Shown here: one piece after another, positions 1-12,141 of the stretch
How positions within the stretch are numbered: the stretch's first letter is position 1
Layout of the letters: every line of letters starts with the position of its first letter
From: Saccoglossus kowalevskii
Lineage: Eukaryota > Hemichordata > Enteropneusta > Harrimaniidae
DNA: 42,693 nucleotides
Assembly: GCF_000003605.2 (NCBI RefSeq)
Contig: NW_003158231.1
Coordinates: 74,315-117,007 of the forward strand
Direction of reading: 5' to 3'
The notes under the pieces: model-generated
The model's database searches: none
What the model was told of the DNA's origin: nothing
Seen by the model: only the letters and a program-made list of their open reading frames with translations
Translations under genes and position numbers: made by a program

Positions 1-171
1 TAATTCACAAAGAACATGTGCATTTTCTTAAGGTCCTACATACTCAGATAAAAGACTATCCATGACATCCTGAGGTCAGAGTTGCTTGAGCACATTATTG
101 TGCGCACCCAGGACTCTGAGACCTCGTAGACAGAACGCACCAGCCTCCTAGACCAGGCAACAGATTTACTG

Positions 172-1440
172 GTGGGCCACCGCACATCTACGTGCGACAT
201 CCCCCAGTGTCACCTGGCTCTCCTGGCCGGGGCTACGACTGTGCAACAAGGTGCGGTCTTAGACGTCAGGGGGTACGTCCCCCAGTTCAATGCAACGAAC
301 CAGATGGTTCAGATCAAATCCGCTAGCCAGTTGGCCACTGCCAAGAGTAAACTGGGGGCGCCCCAAGCACAGAAAACACAACGCCCTAAAGCGACGTCTG
401 CTAGCCAGAGTCAGCCAGGAGGCAAGCGCTTATACCCTTCCATGGGAAGGAAGAGAAGCGGCGCACCCCCAGGGAGGAAGGGACCAGATGGTGGCTCCTC
501 ATCCTTCTCGGGCAGTCGTCCACCCGGCAGCTGGGGAAGCATGTTTGAGGCTTACCTCTGCGACCGGGGGGGGGACAGGCATGTGTTTGGTGAGTGGCCA
601 GGTCACAAGTTAGTGACTATCGCAGGCCTTTGGGAAACTCACCTCATGGGAGAAGAGAGCAACCACACCTCGCAACTGCTGTATACCCCTGTCGCACACA
701 GATGGCGCCGGTGTAGTTCGTTTTGGAGGCAGCGGGTGACTGATCCCTGGGCTTTCCAGGTGGTGACATACGATTACAGGATACCGCTGAAATCTCCATC
801 TCCCCCGTCAGTGTCTCCCCCATTGGGGGCACTGCCAGGGGACACCCAAAAGGCGGAAGCAATCAGACAGTTTGCTGGAAAAGGGCGCCATACACAAGGT
901 AGATCAGCCGGCATTAAGTCCAGACTTCTACTCAAATGTGTTCGTAGTACCAAATCTACAGATGGCGGGCAACCGGTTCTGGATCTAGGCAGACTGAATC
1001 AGTATGTGCTCCTCGATCGGTTCTGCATGGAGATGCCATTCAGCGTTTTTCTTTCCATCCATAGTTTCGACTGGCTAGCCCCACTAGACTTAAGCGGGCC
1101 TACTGCACATACTGATGCACCCGGCGAGTTGCCATCTGCTTCGACTCGACCAGCTGGTATTTGAATCTCGGGTGCCCCCTTCTGGTTATGCACAGCCCCC
1201 TACGTTCGACCGAAATGGATGGGACAGGTGGTGCTGCTGCTTTACCAAACATAGGTACACATCAATCGTACCAAGACGACTGGTTATTACATAACTCTAA
1301 CAAGGGGTTATTAGCCGAGCAAGTATAGCTAACACAGGATTTACTTCACCAGTTGGGCTTTAGTAAATCAGACATGTCTCATCCCTACCCAATGCAACAG
1401 TTGGTGTTCCTGGACTTGGAGTTTGACACACAGAGGTAGG
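172..1440 (+). pseudogene. Gag-like end and reverse transcriptase remnant of the DIRS-like element
   Basis: Frame 172-1164 holds a Pro/Gly/Arg-rich segment, then GYRIP-type residues (DYRIPL) and PVLDLGRLNQYVLLDRF, a hallmark of DIRS-type reverse transcriptases. The frame breaks just after the LDL motif near 1090. The catalytic box survives downstream as YQDDW at 1269-1283, where active relatives usually have YLDDW. LGF and FLDLEFDT follow to about 1435, with further stops. Confidence 0.8.
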
Positions 1441-1739
1441 CTTGGTATAGCTATTTCAAGTGTGTTGCTTGGCGCTAAGCAGCCTAGCCGAACGCCTAGT
1501 CAGTGTTCCCTCAGTGTCCCACCGAGAACTAATGCGGATCATCAGAATGATGACCTTGGTTCGATGGGTAGTTCCCGAGGCTGCATTACACAGTCGCCCG
1601 TACAATGCTTGCTGCTACAACACCGAGCTCTCCCACGGGAACTAGATAGGCGGGTATTGATCTCGGACCATGCGAAGGAAGCCCTGCTCTAGTGGTCGTT
1701 ACTGGCCAACCTCGGACATGGGGTCTCCTTCGACCCGCT

Positions 1740-2130
1740 CGCCGCAGCTATGACTCTGGTAACAGATGCCTCCCTCCAAGGTTGGGGAGCACATCTATTG
1801 GACGAACAAGCCCAAGGTATATGGCCCTGCATTAGTTTCTAGGCCGCCATATCAACCGACTTGTACTGAAAGCAGTGCACTTAGCACCACCACACTTTCT
1901 ACCTGTAGTTCGAGACCACAGAATCCTGCTCTGCACAGGCAACACAGCAGTGATCTCCCTCAACAAGGAGGGGGGACGCATTCCCCATCGTTGTCAGTCC
2001 TAGCGAAGCAATTTCTCCTTTGGTTCCTAGAATACAATGTGGAGCTAAGCACACACGACCTTCCAGGGGTAAGGAACAGTCTGGCAGATGCCCTTAAAGG
2101 GTGGCTCTGTCTCCAACCGGACGACACACT
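1740..2130 (+). pseudogene. RNase H remnant of the DIRS-like element
   Basis: TLVTDASLQGWGAHLLDEQA (from about 1753) carries the first catalytic Asp and the WG pair. After a frame change, GGTHSPSLSVLA and PGVRNSLADAL give the second half, with the final Asp in LADAL. The order matches the RNase H that follows reverse transcriptase in DIRS elements. Confidence 0.8.
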
Positions 2131-2159
2131 ACCAACGAGCCCAGCATAGAGGCTCTCAG

Positions 2160-3180
2160 TAGACCAGCACTACAAAAGGTTTATCTGAGCAGGCTGCCAA
2201 CGTTCTGGCCAGGGTGAACATTTCTAGGTGGCGAGCATACACTGATTGGTGTAGCGGAAGGGAAATTGATGCATACCATTCCTCTATTGGCCAGATAGCA
2301 GACTCCTTCATCCACCTGTTTGAAGTGGGCTTGTCCTATGCAGCGATAATTGGCTACAGGTCGACCTTGTCCCCCACCACTGAGAATGCTTTGGGAACAA
2401 GACTAGCCGATTGTTCTATTATTAGGAGACTATTTACTGCTTTCCATATCAGAGGCCGAGACCCCGTACAAGGGAACCGCCCAACTAGGATTTGTTGTCT
2501 GCTTTAAGCAGACCACCCTTTGAGCCTCTCTGATCAACACCACTCAAAATTTTGACTTGTAAAATAGTCTTCCTACTGGCCCTCGCCTCAGGTAGACATC
2601 TGTCAGAACTGGGGGCATTGTACTCCTTGGACGATGTACCGCCTTTATGGACAATCAAGTTGTGCTAAAGACACGAATCGGGTTTCTCATCAAGAACCAA
2701 ATCCCAGGACACGATTCTCACTTGATCGTCATCCCCCAGCTGTCAAATTTTATCGGCCCAGAGGGTCAGGAGGAATTGCTTCTCTGCCCGGTTCGAGCAC
2801 AGAGTTGCTACCAAAACCGTACTAGGGATTCAAGACGGGGAGCCAATCACATGTCTTTATGTTAAGGCCCAGGCAGGCAGGATAGGCCGGCCTCCTCTAC
2901 TTCCATCACCAGATTACTGTGACTGTATTAGAGGTCTACTTTAACTTCCTCGACACAGAGCTTGCAGAGACACCAAGTACGAGTGTATGAGGTTTGTGCG
3001 ATTGCTAACTCACTAGTTCTAGTGTTATGCGCCCACTCGAACATTTTCATCGAACATTTTCATCGAAGGGCAGGCTTCTGGAGAACGCAAACGTCTTTAT
3101 CAACTACTACCTAAGAGACACCCAATCCATTAATGAGGGCCTCCTAGCGGGTCAGACTCTGGTTACTGACCCAGCCTGAA
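2160..3180 (+). pseudogene. Tyrosine recombinase remnant of the DIRS-like element
   Basis: ISRWRAYTDWC, SIGQIADSFIHLFEVGLSYA and IIGYRSTLS (2214-2400) form the N-terminal core-binding part. LLALASGRHLSEL (about 2575-2615) carries the first catalytic Arg. LCPVRA, AGFW and FINYYLRDT (about 3070-3125), with a Tyr near the end, form the C-terminal catalytic part. At least four frame changes or stops separate these pieces. Confidence 0.8.
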
Positions 3181-3578
3181 CGACCACAAGGGTCCCTACG
3201 CATATGCGATAAGTTGGTCTCAGCATTTTTGAGGTCAGATTTCTTTACCATCAGCACTCCTTGGAAGTTTCCAGGTGTCGCTTTTCGGCCTATGTCCTCA
3301 TGCAGAACTGTTTCAGTCTTTACTTCGAAAGCATACTACCCCCAAATTTGAGAATTTTGGGTCTAGCTTTCTCAGGCACACTGAACCCTGTCACTGTAGC
3401 AGCATTTTTGGCTTTTTGCTCCGGGGACAGCACAGGCGAGGTAAGACACCACCCTCTTTTAGGGTCTTAGCTAGGTGATGAGTGGTGTAGAGTGTATCAT
3501 CCCGGACTGGGAAAAGACATCATTTTCTGTTTGCTCGGAAAACCCGCCACCTATCGGCGTCTGACTCTTTCTACAGTT

Positions 3579-3955
3579 CAAAAGTCATTTTTACTAACCA
3601 AAGTCTATGGTTGGTAGTTGAACGTATTGAAAATAGGCAGATGGTTCTCTGAACCAGTCTATTCACATAGTTCATACCCACCATAGACTCCGCCGCCCCC
3701 CACCAACCCCACTATTTCCGTAGCTTTGGTCTAAGTCCTCGATGCCGCCATATGGCCTCGGCCACGTGGTTCGTGACGTAAGTGAAAAGAATCTCGGGGT
3801 CATGGGGCTTCCCCTGACCTAGATTCTATATCTCCGTCATTGGCAGAATCGCTGATTAATGCCTACAGTTCAAAATAGTCATTTTGACTGACCGGAGTCC
3901 ATGGTGGGTATGAACTATGTGAATAGGCGGGTTAGGAGAACCCTCTGCCTAAATT
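3579..3955 (+). repeat. Inverted and direct repeat tail next to the DIRS-like element
   Basis: A 30-base block at 3659-3688 is the reverse complement of 3897-3926 with one mismatch. Around these, 3579-3655 and 3866-3950 are also similar in direct orientation (both start CAGTTCAAAA and share TCATTTT). Such nested inverted/split direct repeats are typical of DIRS/Ngaro termini. That this is the element's right end is inferred. Confidence 0.6.
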
Positions 3956-4261
3956 TCACAAGTGGGCTTTACTCAAAAAAATACTGTAATCTTTTGGGCT
4001 AATTAATTTTCGAGTCTTGCAGTGTCCTTTACCAACCCACCAGAAAATGGCTGATAAGGTACCCCCAAGTGAAATTCATCTGTCTTTTTGCCAGTCAGAT
4101 ACACATAAGACTTGATGTTAAAGCCAACTCATGAATGAACATACCTGGAATTTATTCATTTTGCAATAAAATGCATTCCCAAGCAATATATGCATATTTA
4201 CTTTAAAAACGTTTGGCGTCACCAGCCTAATATTTGAGAAAATGCTGTTTCTATTTTAGTA

Positions 4262-4590
4262 TATTGTCATGTGATTTATGTCCACTTTTCTCAAAACTTA
4301 TGAGTCGGCTTTACCTTAAATACAGCGCCAAGAAATCTTTCATATTTGTACCTGAATTGTGTTCAGCTCCACTTCTATCTGGTATCCACAAGTTTGTAAC
4401 CTACACTGGGTTTGCTGGAAAATTTGACTCGATTATAAACCTGTTTATTATTATACATCTGTCACCATAACGCAATACGTTACAGCGTGCCATAATTTTG
4501 TGGGGTATTTTCATCCGGTCGGTCGATACTCAAGCTGTACTGTCATCATGCATACTTTAATGTATCCTCGTAATAACCTCGTATTATTTT
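4262..4590. repeat. Diverged dispersed repeat, related to 29621-29670 and 36180-36340
   Basis: 4263-4310 matches 29621-29670 in direct orientation (shared TGTCATGTGATTTATG and TTTTCTCAAAA). The stretch TTATTATACATCTGTCACC at about 4448 and TAATAACCTCGTATTAT at about 4570 both recur inverted near 36340 and 36185. An old interspersed repeat family is inferred. Confidence 0.5.
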
Positions 4591-6640
4591 CAACTTGGAT
4601 GGGCCATCCAAATCAAGATGGCTAGTTTTCAAACATTTTGGAACAAAATTGGTCCTATAAATTATGATACATGTAATGCCCAAACTTGTAACACAGTAAA
4701 CTCTATAGCCATATAAAAACACTAACAGGTGTTCACAAATAATAAAATATTATTACTATTCAATTCAGAATGATATTAAACTGGAGAAAGCATTGTGTGT
4801 CTTTGAATGTGGACGATATTTGGTTACATGGTGCCTTCTGATTTTTAAATACATGTACATGCGCAGCTAGCAATAATAAACTGTTATAATACATTTTTGT
4901 TAAAAGTTTAAAGATATCAGAAACAGTGACACTAGACCTGATATGACAACTTTTGCTTTATTAGCGCAGCTTTCAAAATGGGTCGATAAATTATCGATTC
5001 TGGTATTGAAATCGGCTGAATTTATTTATTTGATTCTGTAGTTGATCTATGGCCTGCAATGCTGTGAATGGCAGTCTGCTAGTATAATAAGCATGTTACT
5101 AGTATTTTCGTCACTTTTTCGAGCTTTGAACTACATGATTCGTTATGACAATAACATCGGACAAATATTAACTTTGCCAACTCCCATCACTTTACACAGC
5201 TTTGCGCACTGTTTTTTTAGATTGCAGCCAACGTTTGCCAACTAGAGAAGCCACGTTTTTACTGATAATTTGTAGAAATGAACATTTGAGACTATTTCCA
5301 CAACAACATTTTATCGACATCACAGTTATGAAAACGGATTCTAAAAATTTCCATTTGCATATGTCTGACGAAATTTAACAAGAAATAGTTCTAAGCTAAC
5401 TTTGACATAGTTTGTCCTAAATCCACCAAGCTGATTGTTTGGATATTGTATATGTAGATGCCATGGCAACCTGTATCAGACTCCTTACTCAGAGTTTATG
5501 AACCATATCTTTTGCCTTACTGAGGCGTGTTTTCGGACCAGTAATGTGCCTCTATTCTCATTATTGACTACATTACCCGTAAGCCTAATTGATGCTAGTG
5601 TCTTTGGTTTTGCATGGAGCGTAATTGATGCCAAATTAGGACTTGCATTTCGAAGTTAAGACATTAGGTTTTTAAAGGGGATTGCACCAACAGGGATTGC
5701 ACCAAAGAATCATGGGACAATATTGTTTATTAATTTTAATCCAGAAAGTAAATTTGTTGTGAGATTAGGCTTAACTGGAAGTGCCCCTTTAAATTAAGGT
5801 TTGCATTTTGAAGTTGAGACATTATGTTTGTAAGTTTGCAGTCTTATTTTAGTGTTAATAAGGCTCTATAGTTATTGCCTGTTTTAGTTTTTGCCTTGCT
5901 CATGTATCAGGTCAAAGTTGGCATCTTGCATGCTATAGGTCTTGGCTTCAAACCTACATCTTCTGGTTTTTTTGCTGTGTTGGGAATCTCACAATGCCTT
6001 CATTAATGATGCAAACAATAATCAGCCCATTTGCACATCAATGGTCGCGTCGTTTTAAATACAGAATGCTAATGGAAGTTCAAACGATGTCAGTCTATGA
6101 AGAATCAGGGAATGTGAATGTTTTACAAAATTTAATTTATACTTTCCATCTCCCCAAATAAGTATGATTTGTTTGGTTCAATATAAAAATACTAGGAATT
6201 AAAGCTTACGAACATTTCAACAAATTATAGAATAGAAGTGGGTCGTTCCCAGGATGTGATTCGTACTTGTTAAACATCTGATTCCTCAATGGCAGTTATT
6301 AATATCGCAATTATTTATGGTTACTTTCTGAATGAATAGAGCCTGAAAACGTTCGTGCATTAACAGTGTTTAATCAAGGGGACGGGCGATACTACTCGGA
6401 TACTACCGCAAATGTGTGAGGTGTTTGCTTGGAAAAACGACTGGGAAAATGACTGAGATTACGTAAACTCGAATTCAATAATTATTGTCTTTATGAACAA
6501 ATATCACGAAGAAATGTGTACAGGAGCGTTTTCCATCCAAACACCGCTATAAAACGTCTGTCATTTGAATGTATTTGGCACGCTCAGAAAATATCTTACG
6601 GGACTTTATCAAGACTTTATTTTTTGATTCCCCACGAACG

Positions 6641-6707
6641 CACAGGGGCTTGTCAACTGACGGCAAATCCCCTAGTGCGGGCGATTTGCAGTTGATAAGC
6701 CTCTGTG
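6641..6707. repeat. 67-nt hairpin
   Basis: Arms 6641-6669 and 6683-6707 are reverse complements apart from two differences and a 4-base insert in the left arm. Both differences give G-U pairs in plus-strand RNA. The loop is 13 bases. It could be a small palindromic insertion. Confidence 0.6.
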
Positions 6708-8155
6708 GACGAACACAGGCATTTGATTAGCCCATGACATAGAGATATCACCTTTGTACCGTAAATGGTATTATGCTGAACTGTATTTAACTCTGTGTAC
6801 AAAACATTCTTAACGCGAAACCATCATTTGTACAACCAGTTCGTCAGCCAGTAACTATGGGTGCCAACACAGTGTGATTTCCCATGAATGAACATCTACT
6901 GACCGAGACTTCCAGTGTACATACAAAGGTCAGTGCATGATCGCGAAAACCCGGGAGAAGTCGGTAAAACTATGGAGCTCTATGATTCAATCCACCTGTA
7001 CTTGTGTGAACAATTTATGTTGCTTTATCAACTTCGCGTAAGTCGTGGGCGATTCTAGTAGCCAGCCATCCCTGATCCTTTTCACGATTGGCCACGATAA
7101 AATGGTAGACATCTGCGCGACTACATTTGCATATGAAAGTACCCGGATCTAGTAAGAAATCTTACGAGTGAATTGCAGAACAGGACAGTCGGTCGTGCCT
7201 AACAGCACTCCATACTTCCTGTCCCGGCGCTCGCAATTTATTCACTCCTATTACTTTTATACAGATTAAGATTAGGTACGACGGCTGTCGACAGTCTAGG
7301 GAGAGCGGTAAGGTGTGACACGGGAGAGCAGAGTTTTCATTGTATCACTCTATCATATCATCTGTAATTGGTTATGTAAGAGGTATGTTTTCGTCAACTA
7401 TTATTTCAGCAGCACGAGTACTAGTGATGCACAATCGTAAAATTTCAAAGTTTATCAAACCAACGTTCACCTTTTCATGTCGAATACATCATGTTGTTGT
7501 TTCAAGTGGTCCCGAATCGATTCCGATTCCGATCATTCGAGTTAAATTCAAATAGAACAACAATAATTGTGTCTTTGAACAGAATATCGCATTATTAAGT
7601 TTGGAAATTAATAGAAATGCTGCTGTTATGATAAACACAATACGAGTAGAGAAACATATTCGAATTGTTCGATCAAATAATATCTCCGAATGTATTTTAT
7701 TGTCATTATGACCATTCCCAGATAGAAACGTTTTTCTGAAATTCTGTAAGAGTACTGTAATTTGTATGATATGTGGTGTGCTTGGGATGGTTCGACTAGC
7801 TATGCTTATTGAAGACAGAATATTACAAATATATGATTATGATTATTCATAGCAAATCATATAAACTATCTCATAGATAAAGCTGTATATGACAAAGTCA
7901 TATACCAATCCCCTTGGATGACTAAAATATGTTATGTCGAACCCTTGTCTGAGTGAAACATGCGAGAATAGGATATTTTCACGCAAGATTGGAATTCTGA
8001 AATGCATGAAAATAGCATGTGGACCAGTTATAAAATTATAAAAATAGCATTGTATATTTCCCCAAATCTCTTATGTCTTGATCCAGCTAATCGTATTAAA
8101 GGGCGTTCGTCGTCGCGCCACGCATGCGTAAGATATGGGTCTCATATAAACAAAG

Positions 8156-8220
8156 ATGGCGACTCTGACCGTTGCGCAGATCGACGAGTACAAACTGAAA
8201 GGTTACCAAGCTATAATTAA
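8156..8220 (+). CDS. Possible first exon of a phytanoyl-CoA dioxygenase-like gene (orphan)
   Basis: ATG in a strong Kozak context (AAAGATGG) opens MATLTVAQIDEYKLKG, followed by YQAII. This resembles the LT-x-x-Q-x-x-x-Y-x-x-x-GY-x-x-I start of PHYH/PHYHD1-type Fe(II)/2-oxoglutarate oxygenases. The frame stops at 8228, but a donor-like GTATTT at 8221 could end the exon earlier. A TATA-like CATATAAA lies just upstream at about 8143. I found no second exon carrying the HxD motif, so this may be a relic or chance. Confidence 0.3.
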
Positions 8221-8230
8221 GTATTTTTAA

Positions 8231-11200
8231 GCGATTGGAAGGTATCGAAGGAGTAACTGGTCAAACCTCATATACTTGTGATTTCCGTTAGAAGAGCACA
8301 TAGGATTGTGGACAAATAAATACAAACCGCCCTTTAACTTATGTAAATTCGGTTAGGTTAACTATGATTACTGCGCGTTATCAAAACTTTGCTCAGACAA
8401 AAATTGAGGCAATTATCTTTTTAGACCAAACACATTACTAACAAATGAAACAATTATTCAATTCCTCAACACAGCTTAAACTGTTGAACCTTTCTAAGTT
8501 TTGTAATTATATTATTTAGCAGTTTTAATTGCTGTAATGGCTTTGTATATACTAGTATTACATTGTTTTGGGGCTAGTACTATTTATTTACCCAATCACA
8601 CGTATGCGCTGCTGCCCTGTATTCTTTCAGCATTGGAGTGCATGCAGTAATTTGGTCTCTAAACAATAGCTTGCTCTATGATAGGGTCATGAATCTATAA
8701 TGAGGCCAAGCATGTATACGTGATTATTACAACTAGTAGTATTCTAAAACAGTTCTGCATATTATATTAAATTTGAATTGTGCTTTTATATTTCGTTTTT
8801 GTAAGAGAGGAGTAATCTCACTATCCAGTAAGTTGATTTAAAACCGTTGTGCATGTCTTCGGTAGATGCACTTGTTTGAACTGAAATATGCGTCAAGATA
8901 ACGACACTTCAGCAACGTAATATTGTATTTATAATTCAGTGGATTGTATTTTGAGCATTTTTGACTGATTCTTACATTATTCATTTGTGTTTACATCGAT
9001 TGTGCCATAAACAATTATTTACTGTTCTTGGATATATAACTTTGACAGTGAGCAAATGTAAAAGTATGGTTTATTCAATGAAGATAAAGCAAGTTAGACG
9101 AAACTACTGCAGCCCTTCTCAGGCGTGTCCAGTCAGTCAAACAAAACATACGCGTTAGTTATGATATTTTAGTCTAATAGTAAAGATACAGAATCCGATC
9201 TCGGACAAGGAACCAGTGCATTTGACAGTCCCAGGAAACCTAGAGAGTCTTATGCACACCATTTGTTTACTCTAATATTCCTCAGTGCATGTACCTTATA
9301 CCTTTAACAAAGATTGAAAAAAGTCTATCTCTAATCGTACATTGCGCTGAACGACGAATTTAATGCTTATATTATGCTTTACCTTTATTTGTCAGCACGC
9401 ATATTTATCAGTGTACCATTTATTATCTTAAAATCGAAAGGTATTATTGATCTTTAATTTTGAAGTGTACGTTACTTGTTCAATAAATAAATATGATATA
9501 ACAATACATTCTTGAACGGGTATAGTCATTACTTTCATGTCATACGTGTTCAGTAAACAGAGGACTTCCATATTAAATACAATGGCAAAGCATGACACGA
9601 ATTGACACGTACAAACTTAATAGTACAAATTGTCGCTTCCACACAATTGCACAACATGTTTGATTAGATGACTTTATGCCATTCTTATTGTGAAATACCG
9701 ATTAGAACAGTTTACTGTTAATATACGATATACTGGTAGAAATGTCACCAAAATATCAGCATGCATCATTTAGGCAGCCCTTGATATCGTTTGTTCTCAT
9801 TTATTCATAAGTATGCAAATGTCTCATAAGAAATGCCATTTACTAATCGTTTTAAAAGATGCATATCGGCATACATATATGTGTATATAACAACCGTGAA
9901 CAACGTAACTGAATGAGCTTGTGCACAAAACGTAATCAAGTGTGACGACCTAGTATGTAGCCATAGCTTCCATCCTAGGTCCCAACACAAAGTGCAATCA
10001 ACAAATCAGAACTAACTTTACATGCCGTTAGTATATTACATAACTTATGAGAGTTATCAACGTTAAACGTTGTTAGAAAAACTGTAATCAGTTCACCGAT
10101 TGTTCTGTGGAGGGTGGTATCTCACATGGGANNNNNNNNNNNNNNNNNNNNNNNNNNNNNNNNNNNNNNNNNNNNNNNNNNAGCTGCCAATAGTTACAAT
10201 TTTGGTGACATGATATTCAGTATGAAAGACTTTGAACTGATACTTTATTCTCTGAATGATGAAGTGTAGACATTAATTGATTTTTGGGTCAATTGATGAA
10301 TATATGTGGATGTGCTTTCCTGGGGTCTGGCAGTGCAAGCACATCTCACGGTGTACACTGGATGAGGCCTCCATCTCGTAATGCTCTGTCGGAATGTATT
10401 GATTCAGTTAGTCAGAACTGTGATAGAGAACTTTGCCAATAAGTCTCCCATCCCATTACCAGATCTTTCAGCATAGTCTACGCTCATGGGTACCACCAGC
10501 ATCACGGCCAGCCGGTCGGTACCGAGTGCCCTGTGCTTGCATTGGGGTGGACTGTTTCTCTTATGAAGCTTCCTTTATCTTACCGTATTGAGATTTGTCC
10601 GTATCTGGAAGTGGAGGTTTAAGGTTACCGATCTCTCAGTGAACATCTTGTCATTACAAATACAGCTATTAACAACTGCATCACGTCTATCCGATTGGTA
10701 GGTGGCATACAGCACTACAATGTTCTGCAATAAAACATGCAGCTCAATAAAACATGCAGCAAATTTACCGGCCCTGGACGTTCCTGTCTTGATTTTGCTA
10801 GACTGAAAGTTTCGGCTGCATATTGCATATCGTTTGGGTAGTCATACTCGAACAACAATGAAAAAGGTATATAGAAAAATGTTGGCCGAGATCTGTATAA
10901 AATAGCGATGGGAAACATGCCAAATTTGCTTTGAAATTCGATCGTTGTAGCCGAGAGCTCGAAAAAAAGTGTCAAAACTACTCGTAAACGCTGACTATAA
11001 TATCGGACTGTCACGCATGTACAGGTCAAAGGTCATTATTCGAATACTAGTAGTTGAACTTTAATTATACATACTTAACGTATTGATGCACCATTTATGA
11101 AATATGAGGTCCCCCTAATCGTGTTTGAGAGGTAGCGAAATTGATGTGTTTGGTGTTGGGACTGCAGCATTATTTACATATGAGGGAAATCTTAGTGGCA

Positions 11201-11235
11201 TCACATGGAGCCCAGGAACTATAATTAACTGTTCT
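8231..11235. other. Intergenic, no recognised gene
   Basis: AT-rich sequence with short open frames only; none shows a domain or a convincing splice framework. It contains the 50-N gap and, at about 10320-10600, a stretch of higher GC that I could not assign. Confidence 0.55.
10132..10181. other. 50-N assembly gap
   Basis: Run of 50 N; the true length is unknown. Confidence 0.99.
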
Positions 11236-11241
11236 AATATT

Positions 11242-11478
11242 CTATTTTTATAGAAGAACCTTCCCAAATAAAAGAAATACTAATATTTAAAAACATTAGA
11301 GGTAGTCAATAAACCCTGTACTTTCACACACAAGAAAGAAAAGAGACATGTTTGTAAAATACCATTTTTTTTACAAATAAAAAAAATTTAAAAAAAGAAC
11401 TGCAGACCTCACTTCTTTATATTTTTGATTGAGCCAGCCAAGTTTCCACATACAAAAATACGCATAATATTTCTATTT
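11242..11478. repeat. Dispersed repeat copy R1a (partner 15532-15804)
   Basis: Starts CTATTTTTATAGAAGAACC and ends near ATAATATTTC. It is nearly identical along its length to 15532-15804, in the same orientation, except for an insertion of about 35 bases in the second copy. No coding potential is seen. Confidence 0.8.
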
Positions 11479-11495
11479 AAATTATGTTATTCAAA

Positions 11496-11607
11496 CAATA
11501 ATGAACGACCCGCCAACCCATAATGGAAGAAAGCTCACTTTGTGCGACATATATGGAGCACAAAGTGTGTTTGAGTCTATTATGGGTTGGCGGGGATTTC
11601 ATTATTG
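11496..11607. repeat. 112-nt imperfect palindrome
   Basis: The outer arms share CAATAATGAA and CCCGCCAACCCATAAT as reverse complements. Inside, CACTTTGTGC (11536-11545) pairs with GCACAAAGTG (11558-11567) around a 12-base loop. It starts a few bases after repeat R1a. A foldback-type insertion is likely. Confidence 0.75.
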
Positions 11608-12141
11608 TTATTATTTTATAGCGTTGTCATTACCAGTGGATTTGCTGCCTCTAAAAAGCGGAAAATTTTGAGAAAAATCCACAGTGAACGGAATAGTTTC
11701 ACAGTCACTGGCCCGTGAATCTGAATAATGTCTTTCTGGAAATTGTTTCCACAATCTTATATGGCAAACTAAGAAAGAAACTAATTTTAATCCATCAAAT
11801 ATTATTTTATTGGACTAATTTACATTGCGAGTGAATGAGTGACTGATGTGTGATGTGGAGTAGTATTGCAGTGATCGCCAGAGCGAACGGCACACCATGA
11901 CTGGTACGACGTACGCCGTATTGGTGTCCGACGCGGCCTTTCAATACGCTACGCTAGATCGCTGCCGTGGTCCAGCTGGATCGACTGTGTGTAGGGATGC
12001 CCATCCCACTAGTGTTTTCAAACCATCAAGGTAGATGTTATTGGCAACTGTCCTGTCTGTGTATAGTTATTTTAAATTCCACAGGGGAGCGGTGATTTGA
12101 CGAAGCCAAACGAAACTTACGGGCGTAGCGAGCGAACGAGC

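Larger units (their letters stand above)
1..3180 (+). mobile_element. Decayed DIRS/Ngaro-like tyrosine-recombinase retrotransposon
   Basis: In 5'-3' order come a basic gag-like end, reverse transcriptase, RNase H and a tyrosine recombinase. This order and the absence of an integrase place it with DIRS-type elements, which insert through a recombinase rather than a DDE integrase. Many stops and frameshifts break every domain, so it is a fossil. GC content is clearly above that of the flanks. The left end lies outside the window. Confidence 0.85.
3960..8100. other. Intergenic, no recognised gene
   Basis: AT-rich sequence with only short open frames and no recognisable domain. It holds diverged repeat copies at about 4260-4590 and a hairpin at 6641-6707. 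Confidence 0.6.

Noticed and set aside
10320-10600. GC-richer stretch considered as a structural RNA
   Set aside because: No recognisable snRNA, rRNA or tRNA motif could be matched.
11897-12034. 45-residue plus-strand frame in a GC-richer stretch
   Set aside because: No homology, no splice context, and the length is expected by chance in CpG-rich sequence.
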